Source: Apodospora peruviana
Taxonomy: Eukaryota > Ascomycota > Sordariomycetes > Sordariales > Lasiosphaeriaceae
Reading direction: 5' to 3'
Length of the DNA stretch: 64,000 bases
Assembly: GCA_033439685.1 (NCBI GenBank)
Contig: JAUEDM010000001.1
Coordinates: 7,688,001 to 7,752,000 of the forward strand
The notes under the pieces are model-generated. The model was not told the DNA's origin, did not search any database, and was given only the letters and a program-made list of their open reading frames with translations. Within the stretch, counting starts at the first letter, position 1. Every line of letters starts with the position of its first letter. Below, in pieces: positions 24,351 to 35,187 of the stretch. The position numbers were made by a program, and so were the translations under genes.

Positions 24351-24837
24351 GGTGGGCAGAATGGCGTGAGTTGCGGGTGGGAAAGCTGGAGCGAGTCGTG
24401 CTGTCGTTAAACCTGTGACGGGTTCCAAAGTGGCCCTATTCCAACTCGCGACGTTGCTAATTCGGAGCTCGGGCCCATCGCCATTGGTGCCACACTGCCT
24501 CTTCTTCAGGCCCCCACCCAGGGGAATGACAAGGAAAGCACAGACCAGCAGTCAGCTGAGGGGTCACATGAAGCCCTTTTTCTTTTCAACTGCACCTCAC
24601 CTCACCTCAAGTAGGACCAAACCAAGTACACTATTTAACAACGTTCATCTTGTTAGAACTAAGGGATAGACTACTTCCAAAAAATAATAACGTCTCCAAT
24701 AACACTAAACTCCTGTGGCGCTGTTCCTAATACTAAAGCACCACAAACTCTTGTGCAAACCAGGCAAAAGGAATACCACGACGAACCCCTGTTCCCCATC
24801 TGTTCATTCTCTTGGAATCCGCGGCGTAGACATCGAT
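24351..24837. other. intergenic
   Basis: About 490 bp separate the start of the coatomer gene from the stop of the upstream minus-strand gene. They hold the coatomer promoter; nothing else is seen. Confidence 0.6.
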
Positions 24838-27286
24838 CTAAGTTGCTTCTGCTTCTGCATCAGCATCAGCATCGGCTTCATTCTCCGCCTCTGCCTCTGT
24901 CGCTGCGTCAGCTGCCGCTCCCGATCCGGCTCCCACCTCAACTTCCTCTTGAGCTTCTGGCCCCGCTTCCGCTCGCGTCCCGTAACCAAACTCCTCGTAG
25001 TCTGTAAAGATAGGCTTTCCAGTAGCATAGTCAACATCCGCTTCTTTTCGGTCCGGGTTTTTACCGCACGAAATGACGTTGTCTCTCTCCTTCTTGCCTA
25101 GCACCACGAGATCAAAGGATGGAGGGAGACGAGCATCAGCCCTGGTTTGCCCTCTAGTTAGCGAATTGTATGCATACATAGTTGGTATAGAGCAACACCT
25201 GTAATGAGAGCATACTCACTTTAAAAAGTCCTGCTTTAACAGCCGTGCCTTATCTCGAAGAGCTTGCTGATCGCGGGGACGAGTAAACGGAATTGTCCCG
25301 CTCTTTATTTCCTTTTCAATGTGACTCCACTTGCATTTGTATATATCGACCGCCTGAACGAGTAGTCGGATATCGGGCTGTACCCAAGGCGTCCGCACCT
25401 GTGGTGCTCTCGCCTTACGGTTCACAGCAGATACTTCCTTGGAGCGTTGTGATACGGCCTCAATGTTGAGCTCTATTTGTGAGCTGGGAGGAGCTGAGTA
25501 CTCGAAGGCAGCACCTGATGCAACCTCGCCGGGCTGCGGTACTACTGCGCCAGCATTCTTCTTCCGTCTCACACGAGTCTTCTTTGCTGGCGGAGGTGCC
25601 CCGTTCTGATCATTCGGTGCAGGCCTCTTCGCCCCGGCTACCTGTTGAGCCGATTCTGCGTATATCAAACCTGGCGGGTACGAGGGATGGTCTTCATAAG
25701 TTGCCGCAAGAATCTCTTGGCTTGGGTAACGAGCCGGATCGTCAACTCGGTACAGATCATCGAATTGTTTCATTCCAAAGGCGTCGTAAGCCATCCGCGA
25801 TGGATCCCTAGGACTTTTTTAGTAATTGCGCCAGGCTGGATATTTGTTATCAGAGCATACCTTGGTCCCTTGTTGGCCACAGTCTGACCATACTCCGATT
25901 CTAGCTGAGACTGAATCTGCTGGGATTCGGCATGCGAAGGATCAGAGCCAGAGAACTGTCCGGAGTTATATGGCACCTGCTGCAGTACGTTACGCCTTTC
26001 CAAGAAGCTGTTACTGGCAAAAGCCTTAAGTTCATCCAGGGCGGCACTGAAAGGGTATTCGTCTTCGATTGCTGCAACGCGAGAGAGCCTGCCAGAGTAA
26101 ATGTCGTAGATATTTCGAATACGGCTCCTGAATGTTTCCTGCATCCAATCGCTGAAAATGAGGCCTTCGACCCGCTTGAGAGGCAGCTTGTCTGCCGTGA
26201 CTGTCTGAAAAGCGTCCCGAACATCTGTCTCTGACACGCGGCCCTCAAAGAAGATCTCGTTGACTTCGTTGTACACGCTGTTGGGCGCCGGTCTTTGAAT
26301 GTTTTGCTGCTCAAAGGACTTGCTCAAACGCTGTGTCCGGATATCCAGGACTCGTTCAGCGATATGGGTTTCAAGCATTTCATCGCAACTTTCACTGAGG
26401 AAGTATTTCGGAAAGGCGGTGTCCCAAGTCTGGAGCATGGTCAAAGCAGTCTCGTTGTCTGCTGACTCAATCTGATGGATGTCATCCAGGAGAGCGACGA
26501 AGTTGGCCATCAGAATGATGTTACCGGCTTTGTTTCTCTGCCCAGTGTTTCCAACAAAGTCCAACGACCCAAGAACGTAAGCTGGATCGATCACGGGGTC
26601 ACCAGGGCCTGCGAGGTAGCATCGCCGGTACGATGTCAGTACATCCTTGAGGGCCTTGTACATATGATGCCACGCTTCTTTGTCCTGGAAATCATCATGA
26701 GCGCCAAGATGAGCGTAGAAATCGCAAGAGGCATCCCTCAAGCGAGGTAGCCATTGCCACATCAATTTTTTCCGAGACTCCTTCATCCCTGGAGACTCGC
26801 TCACCCGGTCAGAAGACATAAGAGGCTGATGGCGGATGGGTGTCCCTGGCAATGGTCCCGACACCGCCAGGGGTGTGCCCCTCTGGCTTGTGGTATCTGG
26901 TCGATGTGGTTAGAATGCTGAAGCAGAGCGTTTTGATAAGTGAAAGACTTACTAGGGGGGTTTTGCGGTGAGGTGTAGATGGCTGGGTCTGTATAGACGC
27001 TGTTGATGGTGCTAGCCGTACTTCCAGCCCGAGCATCGCGACGCGTGCCCCGACGAGGGATGGGTGGCGGGGCCATGCCAGCATCCTGGGCAGCAGTGAT
27101 GGCCGGATCGATCTGACTCTCGTCAACGCCTGGAAGCTGCTGCTGCTGCTGTTGTTGCTGTTGCTGTTGTTGCTGCTGCTGTTGCTGCTGCAATTGTTGC
27201 TGTTGACGCGTAGTGCGCCGCACCGGCGACGCTTTAGGTTCCACCGACCGGCGGCCGGGAGGACGGCCTCTTCCGCGTCCTGTCAT
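24838..27286 (-). CDS. Taz1/TRF-like telomere repeat-binding protein, four exons
   Basis: Exons are 27286-26953, 26896-25861, 25807-25220 and 25141-24838. All junctions are in phase and give 753 residues. The N-terminus is basic (GRGRGRPPGRR, an AT-hook-like stretch), followed by a polyglutamine run of about 18 residues. The middle (about residues 145-360) has the helical composition of a TRF homology dimerisation domain, including NIILMANFVALLDDIHQIE and LQTWDTAFPKYFLSE. A C-terminal Myb/SANT-type domain at about residues 591-653 carries WVQPDIRLLVQAVDIYKCKW, then a telobox-like helix DQQALRDKARLLKQ, close to the V-D-L-K-D-K-W-R-N consensus. The very C-terminus is an acidic Glu/Ala/Asp repeat. 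TRFH plus C-terminal Myb is the layout of Taz1/TRF proteins, which bind double-stranded TTAGGG repeats and cap telomeres. The Myb helix lacks the canonical Trp of the telobox, so DNA specificity should be tested. Confidence 0.78.
27137..27195 (-). repeat. CAG/CAA trinucleotide repeat encoding polyglutamine
   Basis: This is an in-frame run of mixed CAG and CAA codons on the minus strand, about 18 Gln, preceded by QQQQL. It lies in exon 1 of the telomere-binding protein gene. The interruption by CAA codons makes the tract less prone to slippage than pure CAG. Confidence 0.9.
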
Positions 27287-27430
27287 GACTATCGCGTCGT
27301 TTTTTTCTCAAACGACGACTCGTGGGGACGACAAGTAGGTTGTCAACGGCTGCCACTTATACAGCATATATTGAGCTTAGCAGTGGGTTCGCGGGTCTCT
27401 AATGGCAGTGTCACGCCTGCGTGTGAAGGA

Positions 27431-27450
27431 AGGGTTGGGGTTAGGGTTAA
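27431..27450 (+). promoter_or_regulatory. telomere-repeat-like motif upstream of the TRF-like gene
   Basis: The + strand reads AGGGTTGGGGTTAGGGTTAA. It holds one exact TTAGGG hexamer flanked by a TTGGGG variant and a following TTA, so AGGGTTA (telo-box) is present. It lies about 145 bp upstream of the ATG at 27286 of the gene for a putative TTAGGG-binding protein. A regulatory role is inference. Confidence 0.5.
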
Positions 27451-27622
27451 CCACAGACGCGCCACGGTTCGCAGTGAATTGAAGTTATTTTGATATTTTG
27501 ATTTTGGGATCTTGGAGTCGGGTTTCACCAGTGAGGATCCGCGAAAGTACCCCCGACTTGTAGACCGTCACGTGACTTCACAGGGGCACAGCTGCCCCAA
27601 CATTCCCCAAAGGGAGCTGCTA

Positions 27623-27644
27623 TAATCCGTACGGATACGGATTA
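27623..27644. repeat. inverted repeat, 9-bp arms, 4-base spacer
   Basis: The left arm TAATCCGTA and right arm TACGGATTA are exact reverse complements around CGGA. The core ATCCGTACGGAT is itself a 12-bp palindrome. It lies in the divergent promoter region. Confidence 0.75.
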
Positions 27645-28591
27645 CGGATAGTGAAGTGAATAATGCAATTTAAGCTCTTCGAAATGATGCACATGTGTAA
27701 AAGGCGCGGTAATTAATGAATGTCAGATGCAAGCAGCTCCAAAGAGTTGCCCACAACAAAAGATGAAAGAAACAGATAACCCGTACGATAATAACAATTG
27801 CTGAAAAGAATGTCCTTAAAATGAAACAAACGCGTGAGGCGGGATGTGGCAAGAAGAATCTGCGCTGTGGCGTCTTTATTAGAGCGTGTCATTGGAAAGG
27901 GCAGATGGCCCCTAATCCGTATTACCAGCGGGGATGGAACTGCACTTGCACAAATCCCGTCCCTCCACTCCAGCAGTTCTTTTTGCTGCGTGTTGTAACT
28001 GGCTTCATATCTCAGCACCTCAGGAAATTAACTTGCTTTATTGATAGGTGCCTTACCTAAAATTAACTATTCACGGCGGAGGTTAGGTACCCGAGCCACC
28101 GGAACTGTGCCAGAGACCCTTTACCGCATACCGGTAGTACCCGTACATACCTTACGTAAAATATACACGTTCGGGTTCGTACTGTACGGTACGGTGGATA
28201 GGAGACCCCATTTGGCTTGGAGATCAAAACTCCATGCGTGGCTGTGCAACGAACACCCTTTCTCGTGCATCCAACTTCACCAGGGCACCTATGCCACCGA
28301 AAAAGATCGTCCCCCTAACATCCCTGGATCGAGACTCTCCCGCAACATCGTCTTCGCCTTTGATCCTATTTGTGTCTCAATCTTACTATTTTCTGGTCGC
28401 GATTGACGTTTGCTCCTCACGGTCCTTACACCTTAACTTTTCTTCTTACACTGCTGACGGAATTGCTGTCGCGCCTCGCTCAGACCAAACCTCCAATTCC
28501 AGAGCAATACGGTTCCCGAACGACGACATTGAGCGTCCCGACAGTCGGCCACTATCCCCAGTTCCGGAAAAGGCGTAACGGCACGGCGAAA

Positions 28592-30261
28592 ATGAGACTT
28601 CGACACAGGCAGTCGCCTCTCCTCCTCCTTTTAATCCCTTCACTCACCGCTTCTGCCGTCCTTGCGGCCTCCCCAAGCGACCGACAACTAGAGAAAGATG
28701 CAGTAGTTGCAGATGGGTATCGAACAGACTCAGCCGCCGATGGCTCAGTGCCCGCCAAGAAGTACGGCACAAAAGATGCGCCAGTCGATGGAAAAGACGG
28801 AAAGCCGCACGCCGGCCCGTTTATCGATTATGATTCCAAGACCTCCGACTCCCGCGACTTTCCCGTTCTGAAAGACCGCCCCGAGGATCCTACAATTATG
28901 GACGGAAAGAAGATTCCCGACTCTAATGACGGCGTCATGGATGACAAGAACCGACCGGAACCAAAGGAAGGTACCACGGGAACGGGCGGCGGCGTGAGCG
29001 AGAAAGACAAGGAGCGGAAGATGAAGGAGAGCGAGACGGGCGAGAAGGTCGAAAACAAGCCGCAGATGCCCAAGGAAGCGCCTCCATTACCACATTCGGA
29101 ACAGGAGATCCTACGGGAGAAGGAGGGGAAGACAAGTGGCAAGACTTCGGAAGATGTCTCGGGATTCGAGGTCAGTAATCCCCGAAGTTACGCTTCACTC
29201 TGTCCACTGCTAATGATTGTACAGAAGCCGTCAGATCTACCCGACAAAACACACGACAAGGCGCCCCCCCTACCCGATTCTGCCCACAAAGACCATCTTG
29301 ATGTAACCAAGGGAGGGAAAACTGGGAAGGGTTCTGACATGCTGGACGAAGGAAGCGAGGGCCTCATCCAGCCGTTTCACTCCTTCTGCCTTTCCCTCAT
29401 GATGATTCTCTTTTCCGAGATTGGCGACAAAACATTCCTCGTTGCCGCGTTGATGGCCATGAAGCACGACCGCCTGGTCGTTTTCTCCGCTGCGTTTAGC
29501 GCCTTGATCACCATGACGGTTCTATCGGCGGTTTTGGGGCACGCCGTGCCCAGCTTAATTCCCAAGCGTCTGACGAATTTCCTCGCAGCCGGTCTGTTTT
29601 TGGTTTTCGGCGGTCGTCTGCTCCGTGAGGGTCTCGCCATGAGCCCCGACGAAGGTGTTTCCGCTGAGATGCAGGAAGTCGAGCAGGAACTGGAGGAGAA
29701 GGAGCACCTCGCCCGGAAGCAGGGCCGGAGAAGATCCAGTGTCTCCCCGTATGCCCTGGAAATGGGTCTCGGGAGTCGCAAGTCACGATCCAAGTCTCGC
29801 TTCCCCACACCTCCCCGCAGCCCGTCGAGCTCCCCCGAGGGGAGAAGCCCGTCGCCGCGCCGAGGCGGCATCAGGGAGTTTATCGCAGGACTGAACAACC
29901 TTCTGTCGCTGCTCCTGAGTCCCGCCTGGGTGCAGACATTCATCATGACATTCCTGGGGGAGTGGGGCGACCGTAGCCAGATTGCCACAATTGCGATGGC
30001 CGCTGGCCAGGACTATTGGTGGGTAACTCTAGGTGCGGTTCTTGGTCATGCTTGTTGTACAGGTGTCGCTGTCATCGGCGGCAGAGCAATTGCAGGGAAA
30101 GTGAGCCTCAAAGTTGGTAAGTCAACACAGTCCTCTGGCTGTCTTGCTCCACTGGGTATATATGTCCGTTGCTGATAATATGTGTTCTAGTTACTGTCGG
30201 TGGCGCTGTCGCGTTCCTCCTATTTGGCGTCATTTACTTGGTCGAAGCATTCTACACGTAG
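28592..30261 (+). CDS. GDT1: GDT1/TMEM165-family (UPF0016) cation transporter, three exons
   Basis: GDT1 proteins move Ca2+/Mn2+ into the Golgi in exchange for protons and support glycosylation. Exons are 28592-29170, 29225-30116 and 30191-30261, giving 513 residues. The start was chosen because a signal peptide follows at once (MRLRHRQSPLLLLLIPSLTA). Two UPF0016 repeats carry the signature E-x-G-D-(K/R)-(T/S): EIGDKT at residues 258-263 and EWGDRS at 439-444. The last exon encodes the terminal helix VGGAVAFLLFGVIYLVEAF. Unlike yeast Gdt1 (280 residues), there is a hydrophilic, charged segment of about 220 residues between the signal peptide and the first repeat, probably lumenal. There is also a linker of about 75 residues between the repeats, with acidic (EVEQELEEKE) and Ser/Arg/Pro-rich parts. 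The 54-nt first intron has no stop and is a multiple of three. Function is from family knowledge. Confidence 0.92.
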
Positions 30262-31286
30262 GTGACTGACAACTTGAGATGGATCCATCAGTCACAGTTA
30301 CAGTGACGCTCTCCCCACCTCTTCCAAATCTACTAGCCTTGGCCGGCCTCTCTGGTTCTCGTCGTGATGTCTGTCTCAGCAGGCAAACAAAAACATTTTA
30401 TATATGTTGTAATCACTGATTTTCCTCGCATGTAACCAACCCACTGCTGTAACCTTTATTTTTTTTCCTTTTTTTTCTCGTTGAGACGGAGAGCCATCAT
30501 GACGCTGTGGATTTGGCAAAGTAGGCAGAGGGAGAGCATACGTGTGGACATGGAGAAATTATACCATATGGACTCTTACTTTAACTTGGACAGGCGCACG
30601 TTTACCATGCATTTTCACACCTGCCTGCTGGAGACCAGGTGAGTGAAGGTTAAAGGGGTATAGGAAGGGAACTCGGGCAGGGAAATGTAATTGTATTATA
30701 GAGGTTGTGTTGGCAAAACAGTACCCGTAAGAGATATCAGATGTTAGTGGTACCTACTCAATGCTGTTCGCGAGTGGGCTAATTCATGTTCTTTTTTCAT
30801 CAATTTTTTTCTTTCTCCGTCCCGGTAACCCGTACCTTACCAAGGTACCTAAGGTAGGTAGGTATACAGATGTCCACCAACAGTCCTGTCAGTGAGGTAG
30901 GTGGACGACTGGAAACGGCAGCCTTCCGTACCTTCCCTTCCGGCGCCGCTTGCGCTTGACGCCAAGACCATAGATTGGTGCAACAGCCTCTAATACGTCA
31001 CTGCCAAAACCACCCAGTCTCCAGCAAAAGTGCTAGGCAGCCCGCAACAGCATGCGTTGATGACGACATCTTTAACTGTCGTCCGACCTCACCTTTGTAT
31101 CGTTCATAAACGGCCAAATGCACGACAAACGCTCTCCTTCCACCCAAACTACTTTTGCGATGCAACGCATTCGACTTTCAAAAGAACTCACCATCGGATC
31201 ACCACAGAAATAAACTTTACACGTCGCCCAACGACTTATACAAATCTCGGCAGTATTACCGCGCACTTGCCCTGCAATCCGCAAGT
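30262..31286. other. intergenic
   Basis: This contains the GDT1 3' UTR and the promoter of the next gene, with an AGGTACCTAAGGTAGGTAGG motif near 30842-30862. No gene is seen. Confidence 0.6.
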
Positions 31287-32543
31287 ATGTCGAGCGGAAT
31301 TATGGACACGGTCCAATCCAAGGCTCACGAGGTCGCGTAGGTTTCTCTGGTCACATCGGTATCACCCATGAGTTTTACTAACCAGCATGGGGGTGATTAG
31401 CAAGGAAGACTTCGGCCGAGCCAAGGTCCTCATCAACGATGCTGCACGCAGCGGGTCCTACTTGTATCCCATCAAGGTAAGTCGCGGGCCCTTTACCTGT
31501 CCTGATAACATATCACACGAGCCGAGAGGCGGCGAGAAGCTAACAACGAGATCGCATCGCCCAGGGAATCATCTACTTCTTTACCCATCGGTCGTTGTGG
31601 AAGCCTCTCATCTCGCGGCTGGCTCCGACTCTAGCACTCTCGGTTGGAGTCGTCACGTCCATGTTCATGTTCACCTATTTGCCCCAGCTCGCTATCCTGG
31701 TCTTCGTCAACGGGCCGCTGGCCGTGTTTACCACAACGCTGCTGATCCTCAATGAGAGCTCTGCTATCATCTCGATTGTGTCGAGAAACTTCCTGCTCCA
31801 GGATGCCATCCTCGACACCTTTGATGGTACCCTTGTCAGCAAGAACGCCACGGACATCGTCAGTGAGGGCAGGCAGCTGAATGCCGGAGGAGATCCCGTT
31901 CAGCGACTCGGCAAGATCTTGAAGAATCCGTTCGACCGCTTTAGCCCGAAAGCACTGGTCCGCTACGTCATGTACTTGCCGCTCAACTTCATTCCAGGTA
32001 TGACTTTGCATATGTGTCATGCGCTCATATTCAAGAAATGATTTGTGTCTGACATATCTGGAAACAGTGGTTGGAACCGTGGCGTTCATCTTGTTGCAAG
32101 GACACTCCCGTGGAAATAGTGTCCATGACCGATACTTCCAGCTAAAGAGATGGTCGTCCGCTCAGAAGTCCAAGTGGCTTGCAGAGCATACTGGTCCCTA
32201 TTCGGCGTAAGTCTCGAAGTCAATGGGATATCTTACAGGACTAAGGTAGCCCCGGCTTGTTCACCTGAGAGCATCTGAACTGACAGTTAGCCAATTAGGT
32301 TCGGCACTGTTGCCACGCTCCTCGAAATGGTTCCAATCGCTTCGATCCTCTTCTCATTCACCAATACTGGTAAGTCTCGTATAGGAAGCACCCTGAAAGT
32401 CGATGGGAAAGTACAAATAACTAACAGTCAGCAAAGTGGGAGCCGCGCTGTGGGCTGCAGATATCGAGGCCAAGGAGACAGAGATGACTCGGACCACGGC
32501 TCCTAGCCTACGAGAAGAGGCCGACAAAGCTCACTCATCTTAA
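31287..32543 (+). CDS. EI24/Rrt8-like multi-pass membrane protein, six exons
   Basis: Exons are 31287-31336, 31386-31476, 31565-31997, 32068-32206, 32299-32369 and 32437-32543. All are in phase and give 296 residues. Hydrophobic helices occur near residues 65-115 (LALSVGVVTSMFMFTYLP, then LAILVFVNGPLAVFTTTLLI), 180-205 (NFIPVVGTVAFILLQGHSRG) and 245-265 (FGTVATLLEMVPIASILFSF). The pattern of a central NFIPVVGT-type segment, a loop with H-x-R-Y-F-x-L-K-R and a final hydrophobic hairpin resembles the EI24 family, which in yeast includes the spore-wall/lipid-droplet proteins Rrt8, Lds1 and Lds2. The family assignment is from recognition of this pattern and is moderately sure. The biochemical role is unknown. 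The short first exon (50 nt) and the six small exons are fully supported by splice signals. Confidence 0.72.
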
Positions 32544-35187
32544 ATGGTCAAATTGGCACGAATGCAGAATCCCGAAATTACGAGATCAATCATGCAGATT
32601 GCACACCCCGAGCAGGGTGATCTCTACACGATGAGTCTGGCTGATGCCAAGGTGGCGTTATTGGTAGCAACTCTTAGACGAGGAGGTACGGCATTTTGAC
32701 AGCGCACCATGCTGTGAAACGGCGCAAGATTTCGCTTGTATCCGGTAGGAGAGATCTTGTTGCTTGTACCTCTCAAAATCTCCAGAAGGTTCGGTCGAGA
32801 AAAGTCGGGTAGTGTACTCGGGAATCAATCACCGAATTACCGTCTGGAAGCCAACATTATCTCTTCTCCTTCCAGCTGTTTTGGGTGGGATCTAGATATT
32901 CTTATTGTGGCTTCTCCGTGAGACCCTCGAGATAATGAGATGTCTTGAGCTGGAGCAAAGCATTGCACGTGCTGTCTTTGGAGTGATGAATGTCTTGGTC
33001 GACCTTACTAGACTGTTATGTCGCGAGAATCCAGGCTCTTTCGCCTTCAAACAGATTGGACCCGGTAATTAAGCCGAAACAAGTCAAAAACCGCCGGGAA
33101 GGCAAGTGAGATGTGCCGGGCTGTATGCCGGACTCGCGCTGTTGTTTTCTCTAAGTCCCCTTGGAGGCTGGCCAGGAGTGGGAGTTGGCATGCTCAATAC
33201 CTCGTTTCAGGCGCACGAAGCCGATCGTGCATACTTTATGACACCTAAAAAACAAGCTCTGTTAAACATGAAAGCAGAGATTCCATCTAACAATGGCGGG
33301 AAATGGGCGATGCCGCAGCAGTCTGCAAGATGGACATCTCACCTCTTGAGCACAGCAACCTGACACGACCACACGGAAGAAGACTGTATATTTCAAGTCC
33401 CATATCATATTATCGGTGCCATGAAACATTGTACAACACTCGGCCAAGAACATTCAATCTAGGCATCGGCTGCCAGCATGCCAAACCTCGCTACAGCTGC
33501 AAGGGACAAGCCGCACACGCTACACGGGAGCTGCCACGGAGCTTAAGTTCGGTGACAACAAAATGACCATCTCTATGTTCTAGCTGCTATTGAACCTGAA
33601 CAAGCTGCGGTCTGCCTCTCCCTGTGGGGGGGGACAAAGGGCTTCGCTGGAGATAATTGTGCAAGGTGAGCATCTTGTTCGAGGTTACGCCGACCAGGGG
33701 TTGCGGTGTTGCAGGAGAGACAAAAGGGGTAGATAACATCGACGACGAAGCGAAGGCCTTGCTCGAAAGACGGAATCTCGCCAAAGTGAGCTGATTTACA
33801 GGGCAAACAACACACCGCAGCAGCCCGGCGGCCACCCGGACGGACCCAAACGGACCGAGACGGGAGGGCGCCCAAGTGGGCAAGCGGACTGCCCTAGGAA
33901 GCGGAAACAGCGCTATGCGGCGGGAAGTATCAAACGGATGGGGGATCGAGTCTGCAGGACAGAGAAGCGATTATACAGAGAGAAAGGATAAGCAGGGCGG
34001 ACCAGACAGAGATGAGAAAAGATCAAAATCACGCTTCTGCCCAAGCAGACTCCAGTCACTGGGTGAGCAGTCTCGACCCGCCCCAGGCCGTATGTATGCA
34101 AAGCTCCACCCCGTCCATCTCTCCAACCATCTCTCCAACCTCGGCCAGTGTCCGGCCCTGCTCCAACCCGGATACACCTGCCTGCCTCCGCATTCAAGGC
34201 GGGTAGGCAGGGACTAGGTATGTTGGAAGCTACGACCTGCGACTCCAAGCACATCCCCGGAGGATGAACAGGGGCAGGGTGTTGGTCCATCTTGAAGTCA
34301 CGGTCATTCAAGCTGGCTTTCTGTTAGGTTGCTCGAAGCTGAGACCTGAGTCTCTCCTCAGTCTTGCAGATTTCAAATTACCTCCCACCTAGGCTGGAGG
34401 GGGAGGACCTTTGATGTGGCTCAAGGGGTGCTTGCGTGTTAGGAGAGCGCGCCTTCACCCCGAGCAAGCATCGTTCTCACAACCACAACCGGGAAGTCAG
34501 TCCCTAGGGTACCTACCTAGGTAGGTAAGGTACCTAAGGTTTCTAGCTCTAGTACCTGGACGGTGACAACTTGCGTCGTGCGTCGTGCCTACCCTAATTG
34601 CTAGGATGGACAAGATGTCTGGGGCGAGCTCGTGTGGCCGGCGGGGTTGCCCCTTCCCTTCTCGGAAGCAGTTACAGGCAATTTATGCCATTCTCAGACG
34701 ACGTCTTACTTCCTCGAACGAACAACCCGAGACCAAGTACAGGTATCGGTCATGGTTGCAAAGCACCAAACAGAGCAAGCACGCCCGGAGAATTAAGGCA
34801 TCACCTTGAACCGAAATGTGTTGGTTGCCCCTTCTATATCTGTCATCCTCCCTCATCTCCCGCGCAGGTTTCCACCTCCCTCCTTCCGTTTCTCTTCTTC
34901 AGGTTGTCTCAATACCTCCATCGCTCCCGGGAGCAGACGTTCTTTTCCTTCCCACTTCCCTCTCCCATAGAGACTTTCCCTCCTCTCGTGACCCGACTCT
35001 GGCGAATCGTCACGCGGAAGCATTCACTCGTTTTACCCCTTTCCCTCCTTTTCTTTGATCTCAGATCTTGGGACTTTGTCTCGGCCAGTATATTCATCAC
35101 GTCAGGAGACTCTTATACGATTCTGGTTGATCCACGAGGCCCTTCGTTCATTTTTATTGTTCAGTCCGGCCGGAGAAGTTTCTCAAG
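32544..35187. other. 2.6 kb intergenic region
   Basis: No convincing gene is seen on either strand. The stretch has an 18-bp palindrome at 34510-34527 and a CT-rich leader (about 34840-35180) before the mucin-like gene. Confidence 0.55.
34510..34527. repeat. 18-bp perfect palindrome TACCTACCTAGGTAGGTA
   Basis: The sequence is its own reverse complement and is followed by AAGGTACCTAAGG. It is the best copy of the ACCTACCT/AGGTAGGT motif that recurs in the intergenic DNA of this window (near 910, 1110, 15190 and 30850). Confidence 0.85.

Larger units (their letters stand above)
27287..28591. other. divergent intergenic region (TRF-like / GDT1)
   Basis: This 1.3 kb region is shared by two divergently transcribed genes. 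It contains the telomere-like motif at 27431-27450 and an inverted repeat at 27623-27644 with 9-bp arms (TAATCCGTA / TACGGATTA) around a CGGA spacer. No gene is seen. Confidence 0.65.
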
